Below, piece by piece: positions 21,847 to 29,823 of a DNA stretch of 64,000 bases; positions within the stretch are counted from its first letter, which is position 1; every line of letters begins with the position of its first letter. Position numbers and translations under genes: made by a program. Source of the DNA: WHSW01 sp963842795 (lineage in GTDB: Bacteria > Actinomycetota > Thermoleophilia > Solirubrobacterales > 70-9); contig CAWJHV010000041.1 of NCBI GenBank assembly GCA_963842795.1, positions 124,001 through 188,000 on the forward strand, given 5' to 3'. Below the pieces are notes generated by a model. It was not told the DNA's origin. It made no database searches and was given only the letters and a program-made list of their open reading frames with translations.

Positions 21847-22806
21847 ATGAGCGCGCAAGCCCACCGAGTGGCGGTCCTGTGCCTCGAGCGGGTCGTCGCC
21901 TTCGACCTCTCGGTTCCCGCCCAGGTCTTCTCTCTCGCCTGGGCCTCAGGCAGGCCGCTCTACGAGCTCACGGCATGCGGCGCCCGCCCCGGCAGCGTCG
22001 CGACCACCACCGGGTTCGAGATCGCCGGGGTCGCGGGGCTCGAGACAGTCGCCGCGGCCGACACGGTGATCGTCCCGGGCTATCTGGACGTCTACGACCG
22101 CCCGCCGGAGCCGGCGCTTCGGGCTCTGCGGGACGCGGCCGATCGCGGGGCACGCGTGGCCTCGATCTGCACCGGCGCCTTCGCCCTCGCCCACGCTGGG
22201 CTGCTCGACGCCCGGCGGGCCACCACACACTGGTTCTCCTGCGAGCAGATGGCCGCTCGCTTCCCGGCGATCGACGTCGATTCCGACGCCCTCTATGTCG
22301 AGGACGGGACCGTCCTCACCTCCGCCGGGCTCTCCGCCGGAATCGACCTCTGCCTGCATCTGGTCCGCTCCGACCACGGGGAGCGAATCGGCTCGCGGGT
22401 CGCGCGGGCGATGGTCGCCCCACCGCACCGGGCCGGCGGCCAGGCGCAGTTCATCGAGCGCGCGCTGCCGGAGTCGAACGGCGCCCACTCGCTCGAGGCG
22501 GTGCGCGACTGGGCGCTCGACCACCTCGACGAGCCGCTCGACGTCGCCACCCTCGCCGCCCGCGCCAGCGTCAGCCCGCGGACCTTCGCCCGGCGCTTCG
22601 TCTCCGAGACCGGAACCACGCCGCTTCGGTGGCTCAACGCCCAGCGGGTGCTCGAGGCGCGGCGCCTGCTCGAGCACACGGAGCTCGACGTCGAACAGGT
22701 CGCGGCCCGGGCGGGCTTCGGCTCGGCGCCGTCACTGCGCGAGCACTTCCGGCGCGCGACCGCGACCACGCCGACCGCCTACCGCCGAGCGTTCTCAATC
22801 ATCTAG
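21847..22806 (+). CDS. GlxA-type AraC family transcriptional regulator
   Basis: The N-terminal half is a DJ-1/PfpI-like domain (RVAVLCLERVVAFDLSVPAQVF, ASICTGAFALAHAGLLDARRATTHW, SAGIDLCLHLV). The C-terminal 100 residues form an AraC double helix-turn-helix (SVSPRTFARRFVSETGTTPLRWL, then VEQVAARAGFGSAPSLREHFRR). At 319 residues it has the standard length. It probably senses a small molecule and controls the divergent DJ-1 gene across the 72-base gap. Its last eight bases overlap the convergent SnoaL-like gene. Confidence 0.9.
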   Translation: MSAQAHRVAVLCLERVVAFDLSVPAQVFSLAWASGRPLYELTACGARPGSVATTTGFEIAGVAGLETVAAADTVIVPGYLDVYDRPPEPALRALRDAADRGARVASICTGAFALAHAGLLDARRATTHWFSCEQMAARFPAIDVDSDALYVEDGTVLTSAGLSAGIDLCLHLVRSDHGERIGSRVARAMVAPPHRAGGQAQFIERALPESNGAHSLEAVRDWALDHLDEPLDVATLAARASVSPRTFARRFVSETGTTPLRWLNAQRVLEARRLLEHTELDVEQVAARAGFGSAPSLREHFRRATATTPTAYRRAFSII

Positions 22807-23191
22807 GCCCGAGTCCCGACGCCTCCACCGCCTGTGCCTGGTCGTTGTAGTAGGCGATGCGAGCGATCTTGCCGTCTCTGAAATCGAGGACCAGCGCGTC
22901 GTCACGGGCGATCTCGATCCGGCTCCCGCGGCCTGTGGCGAACATCCGGAACAGCGATACCACGCGGTCGCCGCTGGAGAGCACCTCGCCCTCCTCCGTC
23001 CGCCAGGAGTCGAAGCTCTCGTTCCAGCGTCCGATCCACGCCCAGAACGAGTCGTGGCCGTCGGCATCGGGGAGGTCGTGGTCGTCGACCTGCACGTCCG
23101 GGGTCAGCTCGGCAGACGCCGCCTCCATGTCACCCGCCTGCAGCGCCGCGGAGAACCGGCGCAGCGTGGCGACGTTCTCAGCCTCGGTCAC
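22799..23191 (-). CDS. SnoaL-like/NTF2-fold protein
   Basis: A 130-residue protein with the cone-shaped NTF2-like pattern: an N-terminal helical part (VATLRRFSAALQAGDMEAASAELTPDV) then beta-rich segments ending LDFRDGKIARIAYYNDQAQAVEASG. This family includes small isomerases/hydrolases and many uncharacterised proteins with a polar pocket; no reaction can be assigned. It is convergent with the GlxA regulator and lies 31 bases upstream of the purM end on the same strand. Confidence 0.7.
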   Translation of the reverse strand: MTEAENVATLRRFSAALQAGDMEAASAELTPDVQVDDHDLPDADGHDSFWAWIGRWNESFDSWRTEEGEVLSSGDRVVSLFRMFATGRGSRIEIARDDALVLDFRDGKIARIAYYNDQAQAVEASGLGPR

Positions 23192-23222
23192 GAGTCGGGA
23201 GTCTTCCTGGGCTGCGGCACGC

Positions 23223-24228
23223 TCAGACCCGTTCCACCACCCCGGCGCGGTCGGTGACCGTCCCGATCCGGCTCGCGGCCGGGTAGTGGTCGCGCAGCAG
23301 CCGCAGGGCCGCTCCCTCGTCCGCCGCGGCGACGACGCAGACGAAGCCGCAGCCCATGTTGAAGACCTCGTACATCTCCTCCTCGGAGACCGCGCCGAGC
23401 TCGGCGATCAGCTCGAACACCGGCGGGACCGCGAGCGGCTCGTCGATCAGGTAGCCGACCGGGGCGGCGAGCCGCAGGAGGTTGCGCAGGCCGTCGCCGG
23501 TGATGTGCGCGAGGCCGCGGACGTCGAGGCTCGACCCGAGCAGCGCGAGCACCGCGGGCACGTAGATCTCGGTCGGCTCGAGGAGGACCTCACCCAGCGG
23601 CCGGCCGAGCCGATCGTCGCCGAGGTCGACCTCGGCGAGCGCCCGGCGCGCGAGCGTGTAGCCGTTGGAGTGCAGCCCGGAGGACGGGAGGCCGAGGATC
23701 GCGTCGCCGGGCTCGGCGCGCCCGCCATCGACGATCGCGTCGAGCTCGACCAGGCCGATCGCCGACCCGCTGAGCTCGATCCCGGAGACGAGCTCGCCGA
23801 CCTGGGCGATCTCCCCGCCCGGGATCTCGATCCCGGCGCGCTCGGCGCCTCTGCGCAGCGCCGACCCCGATCGCCGCGGTGACCTCGGGGTCGGCTTCGC
23901 GGCAGAGGATGAAGTCGAGCATCGCGATCGGCTCCGCGCCGACGCAGATCAGGTCGTTGACGTTCATAGCGATGCAGTCGATGCCGATCGTCGTGAAGTC
24001 GCCGAGCCGCTCGGCGATCAGCGTCTTCGTCCCGACGCCGTCGGTGCCGAAGGCGACGCCGGTGCGATCGTCGATCCGCAGCACGCTCGCGTAGTGGCCG
24101 GGCAGCGGCACCACTCGCGAGGGCTTGCCGGTCTCGATCAGCTTCAGGCTGCGGACCAGGGCCTCGACCGCGCGATCGGCCCCACGCTGGCTGACCCCGG
24201 CTTTCGCGTACGCGTCGGGGTTGGTCAT
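23223..24228 (-). CDS. purM: Phosphoribosylformylglycinamidine cyclo-ligase (one frameshift)
   Basis: The AIR synthetase of purine synthesis converts FGAM to AIR with ATP. Motifs: MTNPDAYAKAGV, GTDGVGTKTLIAERL, IGIDCIAMNVNDLICVGAEPIAMLDF, LPSSGLHSNGYTLAR, LEPTEIYVP, GLAHITGDGLRNLLRL and FNMGCGFVCVV. A one-base insertion near 23862 separates the first 125 residues from the rest; removing it gives a continuous enzyme of about 334 residues. The ATG overlaps the uppP stop by four bases (ATGA), so it is translationally coupled to a cell-envelope gene, an odd partner for a purine enzyme. Confidence 0.93.
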
Positions 24229-25052
24229 CGTCGACGCATTCTGACCGTCACCGCGGTCGCGAGGGCCATCCGGTAGGCGGCGTACGGCCACAGCGCGCGG
24301 TCGCGCTCGACCAGTCCGATCAGCCGCTGCGAGGCCAGGGTCGAGGCGAACGACGCCGCGACTCCGGCGGCCATCGCCCGACCGAGCGCCGGCGAGACGC
24401 CCCGCCGGCGAAGGCGCGCGCCCTTGAGCACGGTCGCCCCGACGATCACCGGCAGGGCGACGGTGCGCGAGAGCAAATTGGCGTGCTCGCGGGTGAACCC
24501 GCGGGCTCGGGCGGCGGTCAGGGTGGCGCCGTTTCGTGACACGCCGGGCACGAGCGCGGTCGCCTGCGCGATCCCGAGCGCGAGGCCGTCGATCACGCCG
24601 GCCTCGCCCGGCCCGCGCTCCTGGGGCCGGGAGTCGGCGACCAGCATCGCCGCGGCCCCGGCCGCGAGCCCGGCGGCGATCGTGCGCGGTCCGCCGAGCC
24701 GCGCCTCGATCGGCCGCTCGAGCGCGTAGCCCACGATCGCCGGCGGGACGAACGAGAGCGCGACCACGGCCGCGCGCCGCGCGTCGAACGCGGCCAGCTC
24801 CGCGGCGATCTCGCGCCGCTGGCCGATCAAGAGCGCCGCCGCGGTCCCCGCGTGCAGGGCGACCTCGAAGCTCTTGCGGGCCTCGGCGTCGATCTCGCTC
24901 CAGCGCCATCCGGCGAGGCGGGGGACGATCGACAGATGCGCGGAGCTCGATACGGGGAGCAGCTCGGTCGGGCCCTGGATCGCGCCGAGGATCGCAGCCC
25001 GGGCGATGCTGAGGCCGGGCGCCCGCGCGGCGTCGGCCGAGTCGTCAATCAC
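24225..25052 (-). CDS. uppP: Undecaprenyl-diphosphatase, UppP/BacA family
   Basis: This polytopic membrane phosphatase converts undecaprenyl-PP to the monophosphate carrier for peptidoglycan and polysaccharide export. The two signature regions are present: GAIQGPTELLPVSSSAHLS near residue 25 and ATALVPGVSRNGATLTAARARGF near residue 165. Both differ slightly from the common forms (QGLTEFLPISSSGH and PGTSRSGAT) but keep the catalytic Glu, Ser/His and Arg residues. At 275 residues the length is normal. It lies four bases downstream of a DedA gene and overlaps purM, so the three form one operon. Confidence 0.88.
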   Translation of the reverse strand: MIDDSADAARAPGLSIARAAILGAIQGPTELLPVSSSAHLSIVPRLAGWRWSEIDAEARKSFEVALHAGTAAALLIGQRREIAAELAAFDARRAAVVALSFVPPAIVGYALERPIEARLGGPRTIAAGLAAGAAAMLVADSRPQERGPGEAGVIDGLALGIAQATALVPGVSRNGATLTAARARGFTREHANLLSRTVALPVIVGATVLKGARLRRRGVSPALGRAMAAGVAASFASTLASQRLIGLVERDRALWPYAAYRMALATAVTVRMRRR

Positions 25053-25056
25053 GCAT

Positions 25057-25704
25057 CTAGGCGGGTCGCGGATCGCGCCAGCGCCGGAACAGCAGGTAGG
25101 CGACGCCGATCACGATCGCGGCGAGGACCGCGTAGTCCAGATAGTGGAGGTGATCGCGCCAGTCCTCCCAGTTGGCGCCTACCTCCCTGCCGATCAGCGT
25201 CAGGGCCAGCACCCAGGGAATGCAGCCGATCACCGTGAGCACGGTGAAGCGCCAGAACGGCATGCGCGCGACACCGGCCGGCAGCGAGATGAAGGTGCGG
25301 ATGATCGGCAGCATCCGGGTGATCAGCACGGTGGCGTCGCCGTGGCGCCGGAACCAGGTGTCGGCCCACTCGAGATGCTTGCGGTTGATGTGGATGAAGC
25401 GGTTCTTGTCGAGCAGCTCGAGGCGACCGTAGTACCCGACGGCGTAGGCGATCCAGGAGCCGACCAGGTTGCCGGCGACGCCCGCGAACACCGCCCCGAA
25501 CAGCGACATCTCGCCGGTCGAGACGCTGAAGCCGGCGAACAGCATCGTCGCCTCGCTGGGCACCGGGATGCACGCGCTCTCGAGCAGCATGAGCACGAAG
25601 ACGCCGACCACGCCGACGGAGTCGATGAAGTCGGTCGCCGCGTTGACGATCGAGTCGATGATCGAGGCGGCGGGCAGCCCCGCCTGCAGGCTGAGCAGGT
25701 CCAT
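25057..25704 (-). CDS. DedA family membrane protein
   Basis: The 215-residue protein has the DedA pattern: an amphipathic N-terminus, the motif LESACIPVPSEATMLFAGF, then the long basic loop and FIHINRKHLEWADTWFRRHGDATVLITRMLPIIRTFISLPAGVARM (several family motifs in a row), and C-terminal helices. DedA proteins are transporters, and some (UptA type) translocate undecaprenyl phosphate across the membrane. Direct linkage to uppP supports that role here. It is divergent from the polysaccharide gene at 25761. Confidence 0.85.
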   Translation of the reverse strand: MDLLSLQAGLPAASIIDSIVNAATDFIDSVGVVGVFVLMLLESACIPVPSEATMLFAGFSVSTGEMSLFGAVFAGVAGNLVGSWIAYAVGYYGRLELLDKNRFIHINRKHLEWADTWFRRHGDATVLITRMLPIIRTFISLPAGVARMPFWRFTVLTVIGCIPWVLALTLIGREVGANWEDWRDHLHYLDYAVLAAIVIGVAYLLFRRWRDPRPA

Positions 25705-25760
25705 GCGGGTCGCGGAGGTTACCCGCCACCCGCCCGCGGCCGCCGTACACTCGACCGGCC

Positions 25761-27647
25761 ATGCAACGCCTGACCGACCCCGTCAACAGGCGGCGGGTGC
25801 TCGAGTTCGCGGCCGATGCGGCGCTCGCCGCCGCCGCTTTCGCGCTCGCGTTCACGCTCCGGTTCCTCGACGACGGCGGCAACCTCCCCGAGCGCTACGA
25901 GACGATGCTGCTCGGCTCGATCGTCTTCGTCGCGCTCGGCAAGGCGCTGGTGATCGAGCTCTTCGGCCTGCACCAGCAGTGGTGGCGCTATTTCCGGCTC
26001 CCCGACCTCTGGCCCCTGTTCCGTGCGCTGGCGGTCGCCACCGTCGTGATGGTCATCGTCTTCGTCCTCGCCAAGCCCTACCCGGACAGCCTGCCCCGCT
26101 CGGTGATCATCCTGGACTTCATCCTCGCCTGTGCGCTGCTCGGCGGCGCGCGGCTCGCCCGCCGCTCGCTCGCCGAACGCCCGACCCGGCGCGCCGCCAG
26201 CGCCCGCTCGCGCGGAAGTGCTCGTCGTCGGCGCCGGCTCCGGCGGGCAGATGGTCGTCAGCGAGCTGAAGCTGAACCCGAACCTCGCCGCCCGCGCGAT
26301 CGGCTTCCTCGACGACGACCCGCGCAAGCGCGGGATGCGCACCGAGGGCCTCAAGGTGCTCGGGACCACGGACGAGATCGGCGCCGTGCTCGACCGCCTG
26401 AGCCCGGACGAGGTCGTGATCGCGATCCCCTCGGCGCCCGGGGTGTTGCGCGGGAAGGTGGTCGCGGAGTGCCGCGAGCGCGACATCCAGGTGCGCACCC
26501 TGCCGACCGTGTTCGAGCTCCTGCGCGGCGGAGTGCAGCTCACCCGCCAGCTGCGCGAGGTCAGGGTCGAGGACGTGCTCGGGCGCGACCCGGTGGTGAT
26601 GGAGCTCGACCGGGTCGGTGCCTACCTCGAGGACAAGCGCGTGCTGGTCACCGGAGCAGGCGGCTCGATCGGCGCTGAGCTCGTCCGGCAGATCGCGCGG
26701 GTGCGCCCGCGGCTGCTGATCATGCTCGACCACGCCGAGGACAACCTGTTCGAGATCGACCGCGAGATGACCTCGCACTGGCACTTCACCCGGGTCGAAT
26801 CGGTGCTCGCCGACTGCAAGGAGGGCGACCGGATGCTCGAGGTGATGCAGCGCTTCAAGCCCGAGGTCGTCTTCCACGCCGCCGCCTACAAGCACGTGCC
26901 GCTGATGGAGGCGAACCCGCTCGAGGCGCTGCGCAACAACGCGATCGCGACCCAGGTGACCGCGAAGACCGCGGCGGCCGCCGGCGCCGAGCGCTTCGTC
27001 CTGATCTCCACCGACAAGGCCGTCAACCCGCGGACGGTGATGGGGGCGACGAAGGCGCTGGCGGAGTGGATCGTCGCCGCAGCCTCTGCCCGCAATCCCC
27101 AGACCGCATTCGAGATCGTCCGCTTCGGCAACGTGCTCGCCTCGTCGGGGAGCGTGGTCCCGATCTTCCGCTCGCAGATCGAGCGCGGCGGGCCCGGTCA
27201 CCGTCACCCACCCGGACATGAGCCGCTACTTCATGACCATCCCGGAGGCGGTGCAGCTCGTGATCCAGGCCGGGAACCTCGGCGGCGGATCGGGGGAGGT
27301 CTTCGTGCTCGAGATGGGCGAGCCCGTGAAGATCATCGACCTGGCTCGGAACATGATCCGGCTCGCGGGCTACGAGCCGGAGGCCGAGATCGCGATTGAG
27401 ATCGTCGGCATCCGCCCGGGCGAGAAGCTCGAGGAGGAGCTGTTCAACTTCGACGAGAGCCCTCACCCGACCGCGGCGGACCGGATCGTCCGCGCTGTTC
27501 GCCCGAGCCCGCTCGACCCGGACTGGGTCGAAGACACGGTCGCGCGGCTGCTGACCCTGGTCGCCGTCGGGCGACGAGGCCGGTCTCGCCGAGCATGTGG
27601 TCGACCTGATGCGCGGTGAGGGCAGCGCGCGCCGCCTGCCGGCTTGA
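25761..27647 (+). CDS. Membrane-bound NDP-sugar 4,6-dehydratase, CapD/PglF type (three frameshifts)
   Basis: The N-terminal quarter has four transmembrane helices, followed by a Rossmann-like region (EVLVVGAGSGGQMVVSELK). The catalytic short-chain dehydrogenase domain follows (VLVTGAGGSIGAELVRQI, AAYKHVPLMEANPLEA, STDKAVNPRTVMGATKALAE). The Met in place of the usual active-site Tyr (TVMGATK) is characteristic of this subfamily. It makes a 4-keto-6-deoxy sugar nucleotide for surface glycans. One-base insertions near 26195, 27192 (GGGCCCGG for GGGCCGG) and 27567 split it. The joined product of about 625 residues is normal in size. Confidence 0.88.
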
Positions 27648-27717
27648 TCGAATACGGGGCAGACGGTCCCCTCGCTGCCGCCGCCGCCGATCTGGCTAAT
27701 ACTCCCGCCCTCCATCT

Positions 27718-28521
27718 ATGACCGACCTGATCGATCGGATCGGGCCCTACCTCGGCATCGCCGCCTTCCTGGGGCTCGCACTCCTCGCCTTTCTCCTCAT
27801 CCAGCAGGCACGGGAGATTCGCCGCCTGCGCGAGTGGGCCGGCCGGGCTCCGGAGCGCAAGGACGAAGCCGCCGAGGCGGTCGCGGCCGCTGCCGAGGCG
27901 CGCGGCGAGGCCGCTGTGGCGGAGGCGGAGGAGCCGGACGAGGCGCCGCCCGCCGAACCCGGCGCGCGACGGTTCGGCGCCGTGCGCGCCTGGTTCGCCG
28001 AGCGATTCGCCGCGGTCGACCGCCGCCTGCCGATCGACCCGCGCTACCTCGCGGCCGTGCTCGCAGCCGCGGTCATCGCCGCCGGCGTGCTCACCAGCGG
28101 CTTCGGGCTCTTCGGCGGCGACGAGGCCTCCGGGGGCGGCGGGGGCGGAAAGCAGGGTGGCGGCGGGGACTCGAAGCCGGACAAGGTCGAGGTTGCCGTG
28201 CTCAACGCCACCCAGGAGGACGCGGTCGGCGGCGGTGAGGTCTCCGGCGTCCCCGGGCTCGCCGACAAGGTGGCCAAGGACGTCGTCCGGCCGGCCGGCT
28301 TCGGTGTCGGCGAGAAGGCCAATGCCGCCTCGGGCTTCGAGCAGACGACGGTGATGTTCGAGGAGGACCAGGACCAGGAGGCCGACGAGCTTGCCGCGGC
28401 GGTCAGCGATCAGCTCGGCGAGCCGGACGTCACGCCGATGATCGACGATGTTCGACAGCTTGCCGACGGCGCTCCGCTGGCGCTCGTCATCGGTCGCGAC
28501 GACGCAAACTTCGGCGACTGA
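27718..28521 (+). CDS. Membrane protein with LytR_C-type C-terminal domain, copy 1
   Basis: Residues 10-29 form a membrane helix, then an Ala/Glu-rich charged helix, a second hydrophobic segment (about 115-138) and a Gly-rich linker. The C-terminal domain begins VEVAVLNATQ, with PGLADKVAKDVV and ALVIGRDDANF. That domain matches the LytR_C module normally found at the C-terminus of LytR-Cps2A-Psr glycan ligases, but there is no LCP catalytic domain here. Copy 2 follows after ten bases. A wall- or glycan-related accessory role is inference from context. Confidence 0.72.
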   Translation: MTDLIDRIGPYLGIAAFLGLALLAFLLIQQAREIRRLREWAGRAPERKDEAAEAVAAAAEARGEAAVAEAEEPDEAPPAEPGARRFGAVRAWFAERFAAVDRRLPIDPRYLAAVLAAAVIAAGVLTSGFGLFGGDEASGGGGGGKQGGGGDSKPDKVEVAVLNATQEDAVGGGEVSGVPGLADKVAKDVVRPAGFGVGEKANAASGFEQTTVMFEEDQDQEADELAAAVSDQLGEPDVTPMIDDVRQLADGAPLALVIGRDDANFGD

Positions 28522-28531
28522 CAGGCCGGCG

Positions 28532-29329
28532 ATGTCGGTCTCGGAGATCTTCGACACGGCAGCCGGGTTCATCGCCCTCGGCGCGCTGATCGGGATCGTC
28601 CTCCTGCTCCCGCTGTATTTCTCCCAGCGCCGCGACGTGCGGCGGATGCGGGCCTGGATGGCGCGCGAGCCCGCCTACTCTCGTAACGATCTCGCCGCCA
28701 GCGAGCAGGCGCTCGACAGCGCCGAGGGCGAGCTCGAGCGGCTGCTCGGGGCGACCCTGGTCGCCGAGCCGCAGCCGGGGACCACCCCGTCGGAGCCGCT
28801 GCCCGCCGCCACCCGGGTGACCCACGAGCGGCCCGCGCTCGAGCGGATCACGATGGAGCGCGCGGCGCTCGTGCCCCATCCTCGCTGGCGCCGGTTCCTC
28901 ACCCGCGCGACCCAGCCCAGGGCCCTGGTCGCGATCGGCGCCGTCGCCCTGCTGCTCGGCGTGGGCGCGATCTTCGCTTCCCAGCAGCTGCTCTCCGACG
29001 ACGAGGGCCCGCGCGGCCCGCACGTCGGCGCGATCAACCCCGCCGAGGTCAAGATCGCCGTCCTCAACGGGACGGCGATCAACGGGCTCGCCGGCCTGGT
29101 CACCTCCGACCTCGACTCGAGCGGCTACGACGTGATCGCGACCACCAGCACAGCGCCGGGCTTCGCGCGCACGGTCGTCCTCTACGCCGACGGGCAGAAG
29201 CCCGCAGCGCAGAAGGTGGCCGGCGACCTCGGGGTGAAGAAGAACAAGGTCGATGCCCTGGACCGCGATACGCGCGAGCTCGCCGACGGCGCCGACGTGG
29301 TCGTGATCGCGGGCGAGGACAGGGCCTAA
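28532..29329 (+). CDS. Membrane protein with LytR_C-type C-terminal domain, copy 2
   Basis: It has the same layout as the preceding gene. An N-terminal helix (ALGALIGIVLLLPLYFSQRRDVRRMRAWM) is followed by a charged helical region, a central helix (ALVAIGAVALLLGVGAIFA) and a C-terminal LytR_C-like domain. That domain reads VKIAVLNGTAINGLAGLV, YDVIATTSTAPGFARTVVLY and ADGADVVVIAGEDRA. The two proteins are diverged paralogues in tandem, probably one operon through the Wzy gene. No LCP domain is present. Confidence 0.72.
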   Translation: MSVSEIFDTAAGFIALGALIGIVLLLPLYFSQRRDVRRMRAWMAREPAYSRNDLAASEQALDSAEGELERLLGATLVAEPQPGTTPSEPLPAATRVTHERPALERITMERAALVPHPRWRRFLTRATQPRALVAIGAVALLLGVGAIFASQQLLSDDEGPRGPHVGAINPAEVKIAVLNGTAINGLAGLVTSDLDSSGYDVIATTSTAPGFARTVVLYADGQKPAAQKVAGDLGVKKNKVDALDRDTRELADGADVVVIAGEDRA

Positions 29330-29334
29330 GGCCG

Positions 29335-29823
29335 TTGGCGGACGGGCGCCTAGCCACGCGCCGTCCGATCGCGCTCGGCACGGCCGTGTTCTTCGTCCTG
29401 GTGGCCGTGACCCTGACCACGGCCGTGCTCGTCGTCCGGGCGCGGACGCCCGACCTCGTGCTCGAGGTCACCGCTCCGCCGGCCAACCGCCCGGCGTCCC
29501 TGAGGGCCGGCGGCAACCCGCCACGGACGGTCGAGATCACCTTCTTCGTCCGCGAGTCGGACTCGCACGCGCTGGTCGGGATCGTCGACTCGGAGGAGAA
29601 CCTGGTCCGCACGCTCGACAGCGACGTCGGCCTCGACGAGGGCGACCCGGTCACCTACACCTGGGACGGGCGCACGGATGCGGGCGGGTTCGCTCCCAGC
29701 GGGCGCTACCGCCTGCTGGTCGAGCTGCCGAGCGAGGACCGCGAGATGATCTGGCCGCGGCGGATCACGCTGCTCACCGGGGCCGGGGCGCAGCTCGAGC
29801 AGGCGGAGCCCGCCTCGTCTTGA
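29335..29823 (+). CDS. Membrane-anchored FlgD-Ig-like protein
   Basis: A 162-residue protein with an N-terminal transmembrane helix (ALGTAVFFVLVAVTLTTAVLVV) and one outside beta-sandwich. The segments TVEITFFVRESDSHALVGIVDSE, YTWDGRTDAGGFAPSGRYRLLVEL match the FlgD/gliding-type Ig fold (the WDGR.D.G...G.Y motif). The start TTG 29335 is only six bases after the previous stop, and its stop overlaps the Wzy gene start. Because it lies in the polysaccharide operon, a role in surface glycan display is likelier than flagellar hook assembly. Confidence 0.7.
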   Translation: MADGRLATRRPIALGTAVFFVLVAVTLTTAVLVVRARTPDLVLEVTAPPANRPASLRAGGNPPRTVEITFFVRESDSHALVGIVDSEENLVRTLDSDVGLDEGDPVTYTWDGRTDAGGFAPSGRYRLLVELPSEDREMIWPRRITLLTGAGAQLEQAEPASS

